Shown in pieces: positions 6,362 to 14,465 of a stretch of DNA of 15,230 nt. Made by a program: the position numbers and the translations under genes. Source of the DNA: an uncultured Bacteroidales bacterium (GTDB lineage: Bacteria > Bacteroidota > Bacteroidia > Bacteroidales > Porphyromonadaceae); contig CAMYPM010000026.1 of the NCBI GenBank assembly GCA_947290775.1, positions 1 through 15,230 of the forward strand. The letters are read 5' to 3'. Position 1 is the first letter of the stretch. Each line of letters opens with the position of its first letter. Below the pieces are notes generated by a model that had not been told where the DNA came from, ran no database searches, and was given only the letters and a program-made list of their open reading frames with translations.

Positions 6362-8155
6362 TTAGTAGCTCACATCATAAGGCATAATAGCCTGCACTCC
6401 TGTCATAGAGCGTAATATACGAGCTTCCTTAATAGCATCTAATTCTTCTTTAGTAAAGAATTCTTCAAGCGCTGACTTAGTGGCACTAAGACCAAACTGT
6501 CTCTTAATAGATTTCCATGAGCGAATATTCCTCTCCGAATAAATGACACGATACGAATTGATCTTTGCCAACGAAGCGGCTTTAACTATAGCGTCATCCA
6601 AGCCACCCAAACCATCCACAAGTTTGCGTTCAAGTGCCTGCTCTCCGGTCCATACTCTACCCTGCCCTACGCTATCTACCATAACCTTACTGAGATTACG
6701 GCCATCAGCAACACGAGTAGTAAAAGTATCATAGCCTGACTCAACCATTTTCTGGAATAGAGCCTTCTCGTCTTCCGTAAGAGGACGCAACACATTACCG
6801 AAGTTTGCATACTTGTTTGTCTTTACTTCATCGTATGTCAGAGCTACCTTATTAGCCGCCCCGGCAAAAGTGGGAAACATACCGAAGATACCTATTGATC
6901 CGGTAATAGTTGTAGGCTCGGCGAAGATGTAGTTTGCTGCACAAGAGATATAATAACCACCACTTGCAGCATAGTCACCCATGGATACAACTATTGGCTT
7001 TTTGCTCTTTACATATTCTACTGCATCCCAAATAACATCGCTCACAAAAGCACTTCCTCCGGGTGAATTAACACGCATTACGATAGCATCTACATCCTCA
7101 TCGTCCGCCGCTTTGATCAGCTTATCAGATAAAGACTGTGTAATAACCCCATTTGAGAAGCCAGATTGAATGTCCTCGACAATGTTTCCTTCAGCATAAA
7201 TAACTCTTATAAGACCTCTGTCGCCAACACCTTTGGGACGGATACGCTTAGTCCTGTTCATCTGATTAACAGCGACAAACGAGATATCACTTCCACTTTC
7301 TCTTCCCAAACGCTCGTTCAGTATATCTTGCATTTCCCGAGCATAAACGGTACGGTCAATCATGTGACGTGCTAAATATTCTTCAGTGGTAAAGAACATA
7401 GGGCCCTCATCCACTATTGCATTAAGCGTTGCAGGGTCAATATTACGTGACGAGGAAATATTCTTTATCATTACCCCCCATAGAGCCTGCATAAAGGAAT
7501 TCATTTGCTCTCTATTAGCATCCGAAAGAGATGTATTGGTATAGGGTTCTACCGCTCCTTTGTAAGTCCCCACCTTGAAAACATTCATCTCAACCCCAAA
7601 CTTCTCCAGTGTTTGCTTATAGAAAAGTGTGGTAGAGCCCATTCCGTGCAGGTCAATAGATCCTTGAGGGTGTAGATACAACTCATCGGCAACAGAGGCA
7701 AGATAATAGCCACTCTGAGCGAAACGATCGGCATAGGCTACAATGAACTTACCGCTTTTCTTGAAGTCTAGTAACTTTTCCCTTACTTCTGAAAGCGAGG
7801 CCATACCGGCCAATGGCATAGGAGTAGTCAGATAAATTCCCTCTATGTTGGGGTTATCCTTCGCTTTACCAATAGCATTGAGCATTTGCGTAAGGGTTAC
7901 TACCTGATTATTATCACTTCCGGGAAAATATGTATCCCACGGATTCTGATAAGCAACCTCTCTCAAAGTAGTAAAGTCTAGCTTAAGCACACTATGCTTA
8001 GGAACTGTAAACTCAGTAACACCTTTGGGGAATACTGCTGTCGCAATTTGTACAACCGATAGCATAACGAAAAACAAACTCAGTATCATACTGACTATGC
8101 TACCTACTACTATGGCAAGCAACGCTGCCCAAAACATTTTCCAGAAGTCTTTCAT
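6362..8155 (-). CDS. sppA: Signal peptide peptidase SppA, 67K type
   Basis: Membrane-anchored serine protease that degrades cleaved signal peptides. The 597-aa chain has one N-terminal transmembrane helix (about 8-40) and two tandem S49 domains, as in the long E. coli-type enzyme. The catalytic dyad is visible: the general base Lys199 lies in KVGTYKGAVEPYT in the N-terminal domain, and the nucleophile Ser398 lies in SMGDYAASGGYYIS in the C-terminal domain, preceded by RVNSPGGSA. The domain order and length are normal. It is the first gene of the leftward operon with lpxK, thiL and the mla pair. A candidate -7 box lies about 120 bp upstream, leaving a fairly long leader that contains a short hairpin. 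Confidence 0.95.
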   Translation of the reverse strand: MKDFWKMFWAALLAIVVGSIVSMILSLFFVMLSVVQIATAVFPKGVTEFTVPKHSVLKLDFTTLREVAYQNPWDTYFPGSDNNQVVTLTQMLNAIGKAKDNPNIEGIYLTTPMPLAGMASLSEVREKLLDFKKSGKFIVAYADRFAQSGYYLASVADELYLHPQGSIDLHGMGSTTLFYKQTLEKFGVEMNVFKVGTYKGAVEPYTNTSLSDANREQMNSFMQALWGVMIKNISSSRNIDPATLNAIVDEGPMFFTTEEYLARHMIDRTVYAREMQDILNERLGRESGSDISFVAVNQMNRTKRIRPKGVGDRGLIRVIYAEGNIVEDIQSGFSNGVITQSLSDKLIKAADDEDVDAIVMRVNSPGGSAFVSDVIWDAVEYVKSKKPIVVSMGDYAASGGYYISCAANYIFAEPTTITGSIGIFGMFPTFAGAANKVALTYDEVKTNKYANFGNVLRPLTEDEKALFQKMVESGYDTFTTRVADGRNLSKVMVDSVGQGRVWTGEQALERKLVDGLGGLDDAIVKAASLAKINSYRVIYSERNIRSWKSIKRQFGLSATKSALEEFFTKEELDAIKEARILRSMTGVQAIMPYDVSY

Positions 8156-8219
8156 TAGGATATTTATCTCATTTATCGTTTTTTGTCACGTCTACTTAAA
8201 ATGGTAGATACACTCTATT

Positions 8220-8234
8220 CAAAGCCCTGCTTTG
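8220..8234 (-). other. Small hairpin in the sppA leader
   Basis: CAAAGC (8220-8225) and GCTTTG (8229-8234) form a perfect 6-bp stem with a 3-nt loop, within the predicted sppA operon leader. A second weak pair, TCTAC/GTAGA, lies closer to the start. Neither is followed by a U-run, so this is not an intrinsic terminator. A regulatory role is unproven. Confidence 0.3.
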
Positions 8235-8275
8235 CCGAGTTGCCTAACCATCATGAGACACCTCACTTTCTTTCG

Positions 8276-8283
8276 CAAAGATA
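8276..8283 (-). promoter_or_regulatory. Candidate -7 box for the sppA operon
   Basis: On the minus strand TATCTTTG (complement of 8276-8283) matches TAnnTTTG and is identical to the box upstream of tetR at 14488. No good TTTG is found at the -33 spacing. The predicted leader to the sppA ATG is about 115 nt. Confidence 0.45.
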
Positions 8284-8545
8284 AGCAATTGATTTTTTTT
8301 CATACACCCCTATATGGGTAGCTTCATAGGTCATTGTTGAAACCTCGAGATAGATCATAACCATCAAGCAGAATTTTTCATGTTGTTAGGAGAGAGTAAA
8401 CACACTTCAAGTCCCTTGTGATTACGTCAATTGTTGTTTTCTACTGAAAAGAAGAGAACTCGCCACACAACTTTATGCAGAATAAAAGTTTTTTCAATAT
8501 CTCGTAAAAAGTATAGGGGAAAATGCTCCTTTCCCTTATTATGAG

Positions 8546-8553
8546 TAAATTTG
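8546..8553 (+). promoter_or_regulatory. Candidate -7 box for the lipoprotein-rsmG-gcvP operon
   Basis: TAAATTTG matches TAnnTTTG. It would place the transcript start near 8560, only about 12 nt before the chosen ATG at 8572, which also argues against the TTG at 8551 as a start. The -33 element is poor. Confidence 0.4.
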
Positions 8554-8571
8554 CTGCGGACAAGAAAGACA

Positions 8572-9378
8572 ATGAAACGATCTACTCTATCAATCCGCCT
8601 TTGGGGTGTGCTACTTGCTGGTGTGACAGCAGTCCTGTACATTACGTTATGTACGTCTTGCAAAAGCAACCATGCCACCGAGCTTTCTCCCATTATTTGG
8701 GATATGGTCAACATTCACACCTCAAACACTAATGCGCAGGAGGTCAGTAATGGAACGGAAAAGCCTCTTTTTATAGGTGACTTCTCGCTACTTTTTCCTC
8801 GCGAGAACGAGGCACTTGCTCACGAGATATGTCGCGTAGTATTAGGGAAAGAGGATACCGCACTTCCTCCGGAAAATGCTCTGAATAGCTATGTAGCCCG
8901 TATTGAACAGGCATTTCTTGCCGATAGCACCAATATAGAAAAGTCTGCTAGGCAAACAGTTACGATGACTTCTTCTATTCTTTATGAAGATACTTCTGTC
9001 ACTACCCTTCGCGTAGACATCACTTCGCGACTCAATGATGAAGAGGCTTTTCACTCTCTCCGATACTACTGCTTTTCTTTACCCGGTGGCGAAGCATTAG
9101 GAGAGCGGAACCTTTTCTTTGACGGATATGAAGAGACTTTGCATAGCCTGCTTGTAGAAATAGCAAAAAACAGCTATCCTGACATCTATTTTATCACAGA
9201 GGAACTCGCACCTAATGGGAACTTTGCAATTATGCGCGAGGGACTCCTCTACAGCTTCCCTACTAACGAGGTAGCACCGCAGTTAAATGCCCAAACAGAT
9301 ACATTCGAGCTTCTGATTCCTTGGGAAATGTTGGAAAGCTCGCTCTTAGCAAACTCTCCTGTAAATCACCTAATTTGA
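8572..9378 (+). CDS. DUF3298-like (RsiV-type) predicted lipoprotein
   Basis: Predicted envelope lipoprotein of 268 aa. ATG 8572 gives an N-terminus with positive charge (MKRSTLSIR), a hydrophobic core and a lipobox-like end LCTSC, with Cys30 as the likely lipidated residue. The upstream TTG at 8551 would add seven residues before the signal and overlaps the -7 box, so I reject it. The mature part resembles the DUF3298 family: near the C-terminus NFAIMREGLLYSF, then NEVAPQL, then FELLIPWEMLESSL, matching the family pattern of an aromatic/Pro-rich strand ending in an IPxxxL segment. Related proteins include the RsiV anti-sigma C-terminal domain, but no anti-sigma or sigma gene is next to it. 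The function is unknown. It is followed after 13 bp by rsmG and probably opens that operon. Confidence 0.72.
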   Translation: MKRSTLSIRLWGVLLAGVTAVLYITLCTSCKSNHATELSPIIWDMVNIHTSNTNAQEVSNGTEKPLFIGDFSLLFPRENEALAHEICRVVLGKEDTALPPENALNSYVARIEQAFLADSTNIEKSARQTVTMTSSILYEDTSVTTLRVDITSRLNDEEAFHSLRYYCFSLPGGEALGERNLFFDGYEETLHSLLVEIAKNSYPDIYFITEELAPNGNFAIMREGLLYSFPTNEVAPQLNAQTDTFELLIPWEMLESSLLANSPVNHLI

Positions 9379-9391
9379 ATTAAGTAGAGCC

Positions 9392-10045
9392 ATGGAAGAA
9401 GTACTCTCTACAACAGCACAACTAACTCTACTCTACGAACTATTTCCACAGTTGACCTCTACACAAAAAGAAAAGTTTGCGCAACTCAATTCTCTTTACA
9501 CGGAGTGGAATAGTAAAATAAACCTTATTAGTCGTAAAGATATTGACTGTCTTTATCTCCATCATATAATACACTCATTAGGCATCACCGAAATGCTTCA
9601 TTTTACTCCGGGTACCATTGTATTGGATGCCGGTACTGGAGGGGGTTTACCCGGTATTCCACTTGCCATTCTTTTTCCTGAGGTTCAATTTATTTTGGTG
9701 GATAGTACGCAAAAGAAGATTAAGGCTGCAAAAGCTATTGCAGAGGCTATTGGGTTAGAGAACGTAACCTTTATAGCGGATCGCTTGGAGAGCATTAATG
9801 TAAAATGCCACTTTGTGGTAAGTAGAGCGGCTATGCAACTCTCTTCACTTGAAGCAGTCACACGTCGGCTATTTCTAAAAGAGCAGCGCAATGCACTTCC
9901 CAATGGTATCATTGCGCTCAAGGGAGGTAACTTAACTGCAGAGTTGGCACCATACCGTAAGAAAGCGATTGTAACATCTCTTTACCCGGTCTTTCGAGAC
10001 GAATTCTTTATGGAGAAACAAGTAGTATATATTCCTTTTGGTTGA
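9392..10045 (+). CDS. rsmG: 16S rRNA (guanine-527-N7)-methyltransferase
   Basis: S-adenosylmethionine-dependent methyltransferase that modifies G527 in the 530 loop of 16S rRNA; in other bacteria its loss gives low-level streptomycin resistance. The 217-aa protein has an N-terminal helical region with LYTEWNSKINLISRKD (36-51), the SAM-binding motif DAGTGGGLPGIPLAI (79-93), the acidic turn VDS (103-105) and SRA (144-146) of the RsmG fold. Length and motif order are normal. The start ATG 9392 lies 13 bp after the lipoprotein stop. The next gene starts 9 bp after its stop, so it is part of the rightward operon. The usual parA/parB or mnmG neighbours seen in other bacteria are absent. Confidence 0.95.
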   Translation: MEEVLSTTAQLTLLYELFPQLTSTQKEKFAQLNSLYTEWNSKINLISRKDIDCLYLHHIIHSLGITEMLHFTPGTIVLDAGTGGGLPGIPLAILFPEVQFILVDSTQKKIKAAKAIAEAIGLENVTFIADRLESINVKCHFVVSRAAMQLSSLEAVTRRLFLKEQRNALPNGIIALKGGNLTAELAPYRKKAIVTSLYPVFRDEFFMEKQVVYIPFG

Positions 10046-10054
10046 TGTGCAACT

Positions 10055-10717
10055 ATGAAAAAAATTACTGAACACGTTTATAGCCTTGTTTTCAATAGTG
10101 TAGAGGAAAACTGCTATATCCTTATTGATAAGGACACACAGGAAGCTGCTATTGTGGACCCGGGGTGCATGAATGAAGAAGAGAATGCCGAGTTAGTTCT
10201 CGCAATAGAACAACTAAAGGCAAAGCCGGTACTACTATTACTTACACATCTGCACTTTGATCATATATGGGGAGCAAGCTTTGTAGCTCGACAGTGGAAA
10301 CTGACCCCCTACGCACATGCCGATGAAATTGCTTTTATGCCTACTTTATCAGAGCAGCTCAGAGCCTATTGCATAGGGCTTCCCAAAGACTATCAGGAAG
10401 TCTCTTTTAAGTCATTGCCTTCGGACACACCTCTTTATTACGGCAAAAGCTATTTGGAGGCTCGCTTCGTTCCGGGGCATACCATAGGCCATGTAGCCTA
10501 TTACAACCCCATAGAAAAATTTCTCCTTTCCGGAGATGTATTGTTCTATGAAAGCATAGGACGCACTGATCTTCAGGGGGGAAACTATAAGACACTTATT
10601 CAAAGCATACAAAACGAAATATTCTCGCTTCCCGACGACACATTGGTATTGCCCGGTCACGGCATTGCCACATCAGTTGGGCACGAAAAGAAAAATAACC
10701 CTTTCTTATTACAATAG
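10055..10717 (+). CDS. Metallo-beta-lactamase-fold hydrolase (glyoxalase II-like)
   Basis: Predicted cytoplasmic dinuclear-metal hydrolase of 220 aa. Metal ligands are visible in order: THLHFDH (64-70, with His65, His67, Asp69, His70), His142 in FVPGHTIGHV, Asp161 in LLSGDVLF, and His202 in LPGHG. The segment SIGRTDLQGG (167-176) and the short C-terminus are typical of the YcbL/glyoxalase II-like subgroup, which lacks the full helical domain of classical glyoxalase II. Thioester hydrolysis is likely but the substrate cannot be read from sequence. It lies 9 bp after rsmG and 6 bp before gcvP, so it is co-transcribed with both. No signal peptide is present, which argues against a secreted beta-lactamase. 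Confidence 0.88.
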   Translation: MKKITEHVYSLVFNSVEENCYILIDKDTQEAAIVDPGCMNEEENAELVLAIEQLKAKPVLLLLTHLHFDHIWGASFVARQWKLTPYAHADEIAFMPTLSEQLRAYCIGLPKDYQEVSFKSLPSDTPLYYGKSYLEARFVPGHTIGHVAYYNPIEKFLLSGDVLFYESIGRTDLQGGNYKTLIQSIQNEIFSLPDDTLVLPGHGIATSVGHEKKNNPFLLQ

Positions 10718-10723
10718 AATAGT

Positions 10724-13615
10724 ATGGATACCCGTAATTTTTCACTTCGCCATGTAGGCATCTCTAAAGAGGATCTTCCCGAGATGCTGCACACCGTAGG
10801 CGTTGATTCAGTGGATGCCCTCTTAAAAGAGGTGTATCCCAACGATATCTTCCTCCCGAAGGAGATTGAATTGCCAGAGCCTATGACTGAGCGTGAGCTA
10901 TCAGAGCACATGACAGAATTAGCTTCGCGCAATACCCCTTACACGAGCTACATAGGTTTAGGATGGTATGACTGTATCACTCCTGCCGTAATACGTCGCA
11001 ATGTGCTCGAAAATCCTGTTTGGTACACGTCATATACTCCGTACCAGGCAGAGATATCGCAAGGACGCTTGGAAGCCTTGTTTAACTTCCAAACAGTGAT
11101 TACTGAACTAACAGGCTTACCTCTTACCAATTGTTCTCTGTTGGACGAAGCAACCGCAGGAGCTGAGGCAGCCATGCTCCTCTTCAATCGTCGCTCAAGA
11201 GAGCAAGTAAAGAGAGGGGCGAATAAGCTTTTTGTGGATAAGCGCCTTTTTGAAACGACCATTGCAGTCATCAACACTCGTATTGTCCACCAAGGTATGG
11301 AGCTAGTAGTCGGTGACTATAAGGAAGCAGAGTTTACCGATGAGTTTTTCGGTGTAATGCTCCAGTATCCCGATTCAGTAGGTGCCATCAACGACTACCC
11401 CGATTTTGTAGCCGCTATAAAAGAGAAAGGTCTCACCTGTGCCGTAGCAGCAGACCTAATGAGCTTAGTGATGCTTACTCCTCCGGGTGAATGGGGGGCA
11501 GATGTAGTCTTCGGCTCTGCACAACGCTTCGGTATTCCTATGTATTACGGCGGACCTTCTGCAGGATATTTAGCCTGTCGTATGGAGTACAAACGCGAAA
11601 TACCCGGACGTATCATCGGACTATCCAAGGACGCTTATGGGCATCCTGCTTATCGCTTGGCACTTCAAACACGTGAACAGCATATCAAGCGCGAGCGTGC
11701 TACATCAAATATTTGTACCGCACAAGCACTTCTGGCTTCTATGAGCGGCTTTTATGCTGTCTATCACGGTGCTGATGGACTTATTGAAATAGCTCGACGC
11801 ATTCACTCTTATGCCGGACATCTGGCAAAGGCTGCTGAAAAGCTAGGCTATAAGCAGTACAATGCTAATTTCTTTGATACGCTGCTCTTCCAACTACCTG
11901 AAGGGAAAACTACTGAAGAGCTGCGCCGTATTGCGCTTGAATATCGTGTCAATCTACGCTATTTCGAATGCCAAAACTGCTTTGGAGTCAGCATAGATGA
12001 GACTACGCTTCCGGAAGATCTCAACATACTGCTTCAGATCTTTGCAGAAACAGTTGGCAAAGAGGCTCCCACGCTCAGCGATGTGCCCACTGATACCCTC
12101 TTTGTAGATAAAAAGTGGCAGCGCAAGAGTACTTTCTTGCAGTATGATACATTCAATAAGTATCGAACCGAAACAGAGTTGATGCGCTATATCAAACGCC
12201 TTGACCGGAAAGATATTTCTCTTGCTCACTCGATGATATCCTTAGGAAGCTGTACCATGAAGCTTAATGCAGCTGCCGAGCTGGATGTGCTCTCTAATCC
12301 TTATTTTGGCAACATTCACCCCTATGCTCCGGACGATCAAGCAGAAGGATTCTTGGAAATGCTGCACAACCTTGAGGGGTATCTTGCCGCTATCACCGGA
12401 TTTGATGCAACCTCATTGCAGCCTAACTCAGGAGCCGCAGGGGAATATACAGGATTGAGCACCATACGTGCCTATCTGATTGACAAGGGCGAAACTCAGC
12501 GAGATGTAGTTATCTTACCGGCATCGGCACATGGGACTAATCCTGCAAGTGCTTCACAAGCCGGGTTTAAGACTATCATTGTGGACACCGATGATAAGGG
12601 TGATGTGGACATGGAGGACTTCATGAAGAAGACTGAGCAGTATAAGGATCATATTGCTGCCATCATGATCACCTACCCCAGTACACACGGTATCTTTGAA
12701 AGCAACATTGTAGCGATCTGTCGCCGAATCCACGATTGTGGAGGGCAGGTATACATGGATGGAGCCAACATGAATGCTCAGGTTGGGTACACTAATCCGG
12801 GCTTCATCGGAGCTGATGTATGCCATTTGAACCTACACAAAACATTTGCTATTCCTCACGGAGGAGGTGGTCCTGGGATGGGTCCGATTTGTGTTAAGTC
12901 TCACCTTAAGCCATTCCTTCCCAAACATATTGTTCGCTATGGGAATGGCGCAAATCAGGTTTCCGCTGCTCCTTTTGGAAGTGCGGTGATTGCAGGTATC
13001 ACATACAGCTATATTCGTCTTTTGGGTATCGAAGGACTTAAGAGAGCTACGGCAACGGCTATTCTTAATGCTAACTATATGGCACAGCGTCTGAAAGACA
13101 CTTATGGGATCGTCTACTCCGGAGAAAAAGGTCGTGTAGGACATGAATTGATCCTTGAGTGTCGCAAACTGAAAGAAGCAACAGGATGTGATGAAAACGA
13201 TGTATCCAAGCGACTTATGGACTTCGGTTACCATGCACCCACGCTTTCTTTCCCTGTACATGGTACGCTCATGATTGAGCCGACAGAGAGTGAAAGTAAA
13301 GCAGAGCTGGATCGCTTTATCGAGGTAATGGAATGCATCTTCCAAGAAGCGCAGGAGGTTGCTCAAGGAAAGGCCGATAAAGAAGACAACGTGCTGAAGA
13401 ACGCTCCACACCCTCAATACGAAGTGTGTGCAGACGAATGGAAGCACAGCTACCCACGTAGTAAAGCTGCCTTCCCACTACCCTACTTGAACGACAATAA
13501 GTTCTGGATCAATGTTGCACGCATTGACAATGGATTTGGAGATCGCAATCTACTTCCGGCTATGTGTGACTGCGATGCTTTCTTTGCTGAACTGAAAGAA
13601 CAACAACAGCAATAA
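10724..13615 (+). CDS. gcvP: Glycine dehydrogenase (decarboxylating), P protein of the glycine cleavage system
   Basis: Pyridoxal-phosphate enzyme that decarboxylates glycine and passes the aminomethyl group to the lipoyl arm of the H protein. The 963-aa chain is the fused single-subunit form, with an N-terminal half (about 1-440) and a C-terminal catalytic half. The PLP lysine is Lys706 in CHLNLHKTFAIPHGGGG, the same number as in E. coli. The glycine-rich loop GGGGPGMGP (713-721) follows. Other family marks include SLGSCTMKLNA, QPNSGAAGEY and SAHGTNPASA. It starts 6 bp after the MBL-fold gene and is last in the operon, ended by a strong terminator. gcvT and gcvH are not in this window. No lysine riboswitch or glycine riboswitch is seen upstream, and regulation would be through the operon promoter. 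Confidence 0.97.
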   Translation: MDTRNFSLRHVGISKEDLPEMLHTVGVDSVDALLKEVYPNDIFLPKEIELPEPMTERELSEHMTELASRNTPYTSYIGLGWYDCITPAVIRRNVLENPVWYTSYTPYQAEISQGRLEALFNFQTVITELTGLPLTNCSLLDEATAGAEAAMLLFNRRSREQVKRGANKLFVDKRLFETTIAVINTRIVHQGMELVVGDYKEAEFTDEFFGVMLQYPDSVGAINDYPDFVAAIKEKGLTCAVAADLMSLVMLTPPGEWGADVVFGSAQRFGIPMYYGGPSAGYLACRMEYKREIPGRIIGLSKDAYGHPAYRLALQTREQHIKRERATSNICTAQALLASMSGFYAVYHGADGLIEIARRIHSYAGHLAKAAEKLGYKQYNANFFDTLLFQLPEGKTTEELRRIALEYRVNLRYFECQNCFGVSIDETTLPEDLNILLQIFAETVGKEAPTLSDVPTDTLFVDKKWQRKSTFLQYDTFNKYRTETELMRYIKRLDRKDISLAHSMISLGSCTMKLNAAAELDVLSNPYFGNIHPYAPDDQAEGFLEMLHNLEGYLAAITGFDATSLQPNSGAAGEYTGLSTIRAYLIDKGETQRDVVILPASAHGTNPASASQAGFKTIIVDTDDKGDVDMEDFMKKTEQYKDHIAAIMITYPSTHGIFESNIVAICRRIHDCGGQVYMDGANMNAQVGYTNPGFIGADVCHLNLHKTFAIPHGGGGPGMGPICVKSHLKPFLPKHIVRYGNGANQVSAAPFGSAVIAGITYSYIRLLGIEGLKRATATAILNANYMAQRLKDTYGIVYSGEKGRVGHELILECRKLKEATGCDENDVSKRLMDFGYHAPTLSFPVHGTLMIEPTESESKAELDRFIEVMECIFQEAQEVAQGKADKEDNVLKNAPHPQYEVCADEWKHSYPRSKAAFPLPYLNDNKFWINVARIDNGFGDRNLLPAMCDCDAFFAELKEQQQQ

Positions 13616-13628
13616 CAAACTAATCACG

Positions 13629-13668
13629 AAAGGCAGAGTGTAGCTTATTTCTATACTCTGCCTTTTTT
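13629..13668 (+). terminator. Strong intrinsic terminator after gcvP
   Basis: Arms GGCAGAGTGTAG (13632-13643) and CTATACTCTGCC (13651-13662) pair over 12 bp with one G-U wobble and a 7-nt loop. Flanking AAA and TTT extend the stem. Six T residues (13663-13668) follow directly. This closes the lipoprotein-rsmG-MBL-gcvP operon. Confidence 0.93.
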
Positions 13669-13682
13669 ATATCTTATATAAT

Positions 13683-14225
13683 ATGCGAAAGCTTAGTATC
13701 GAGGAGATGCATCGTCTCTCTCTCAAAGAGTATCAAGAGAGTAGCACTCTTCCGCTTACGCTACTCTTAGATGATGTACGGAGTATGCACAATGTAGGAG
13801 CTATCTTTCGTACGGCAGATGCCTTTCGCATTGAGCGAATAATACTCTGTGGCATTACTGCTACACCTCCTGCCACGCTCATTCACAAAACTGCTTTAGG
13901 AGCCGAAGATTCCGTTCCATGGACCTATGAGAAGGATAGCCTATCTGCCGTAGAAGCCTTAAAAGAGAGCGGACATCAAATATGGGTACTTGAGCAAACA
14001 ACCGGCAGCACACCTCCTGAGCATAGCCCTCTTATGATCAACGAAAGCGTAGTGCTTATAGTAGGCAATGAAGTGTTCGGAGTACGCAATGAAATCGTTG
14101 ATATAGCCGATCGCTGCATAGAAATACCTCAATATGGCACGAAGCACTCACTCAATGTAAGTGTCTCTTGTGGCATTGTACTCTACAGCATCCTACAACC
14201 CTTGCTGCCTCAGCTTGCTCGCTAA
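13683..14225 (+). CDS. SpoU/TrmH-family RNA 2'-O-methyltransferase
   Basis: Predicted RNA ribose methyltransferase of the SPOUT class, 180 aa, with the trefoil-knot SAM site. The three family motifs are present: motif 1 NVGAIFRTADAF (37-48) with its Arg, motif 2 VLIVGNEVFGV (124-134) and motif 3 IPQYGTKHSLNVSVSCGI (148-165). The N-terminus MRKLSIEEMHRLS is typical of the Bacteroidota members of this family, so ATG 13683 is the right start. The target, tRNA or rRNA, is not determined. The start codon is only 14 bp after the T-run of the gcvP terminator, so its promoter must overlap the terminator or the gene depends on read-through. The stop codon lies inside one arm of a 13-bp inverted repeat. 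Confidence 0.9.
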   Translation: MRKLSIEEMHRLSLKEYQESSTLPLTLLLDDVRSMHNVGAIFRTADAFRIERIILCGITATPPATLIHKTALGAEDSVPWTYEKDSLSAVEALKESGHQIWVLEQTTGSTPPEHSPLMINESVVLIVGNEVFGVRNEIVDIADRCIEIPQYGTKHSLNVSVSCGIVLYSILQPLLPQLAR

Positions 14226-14420
14226 GCTATTAAGTATTTCTCGAGTCCTTATTTCTCTCTACTTTCAAGTAACTTATTGAACCTTTAACTTTCTAACCGA
14301 TCTTTTCTTTGAAGATATTGGGAAAAAGATCACTAACTTTCAACCGAAACGTTCTGATATTTTGAATGAAACATCAGAACCTTTTCTTAAACAGGTTCTG
14401 ATAAAAATAATAGCTTAGCG
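14220..14420. repeat. 201-bp segment bounded by perfect 13-bp inverted repeats
   Basis: CGCTAAGCTATTA at 14220-14232 is the exact reverse complement of TAATAGCTTAGCG at 14408-14420. The left arm overlaps the last codon and stop of the SpoU gene. Inside are an 8-bp inverted pair GATCTTTT/AAAAGATC (14299-14306, 14324-14331), a direct repeat TAACTTTC(T)AACCGA (14286-14300, 14334-14347) and three arms of GTTCTGAT/ATCAGAAC. No coding frame of note and no exact TAnnTTTG box is inside, and no obvious target-site duplication flanks it. It may be a MITE-like insert, an invertible segment or a structured RNA; I cannot choose between them from sequence. Confidence 0.6.
14351..14402 (+). other. Mutually exclusive hairpins (GTTCTGAT / ATCAGAACC / GGTTCTGAT)
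   Basis: ATCAGAAC at 14373-14380 can pair either with GTTCTGAT at 14351-14358 (8 bp) or, as ATCAGAACC 14373-14381, with GGTTCTGAT at 14394-14402 (9 bp, 12-nt loop). Both pairings are perfect and exclude each other. There is no U-run after the second stem, so it is not a standard intrinsic terminator. Confidence 0.55.
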
Positions 14421-14465
14421 GAATAAGAAACATTCTGCTCTTAATAGAAATGAGATCAAGTTATA

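Larger units (their letters stand above)
8156..8571. other. Divergent intergenic region between the sppA operon and the lipoprotein-rsmG operon
   Basis: These 416 bp hold the leftward leader and candidate promoter of the sppA operon on the left and the rightward candidate promoter of the lipoprotein operon at the right edge. The stretch 8300-8540 has short open frames but none with convincing coding character, and no recognisable RNA gene. Confidence 0.5.

Noticed and set aside
8427..8714. Minus-strand frame overlapping the lipoprotein start
   Set aside because: It covers the signal peptide of the lipoprotein and the intergenic gap, with no motif, no promoter evidence and no family resemblance.
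10055..10717. Beta-lactamase (antibiotic resistance) reading of the MBL-fold gene
   Set aside because: There is no signal peptide, and the SIGRTDLQGG and LPGHG motifs place it with glyoxalase II-like hydrolases.
12833..13447. 204-codon minus-strand frame inside gcvP
   Set aside because: gcvP is intact and fully conserved in the other strand across this stretch; the antisense frame has no recognisable motif.
14373..14402. 9-bp hairpin upstream of tetR as terminator of the SpoU transcript
   Set aside because: The bases after the stem are A-rich rather than T-rich in the direction of transcription, so it lacks the intrinsic terminator tail.
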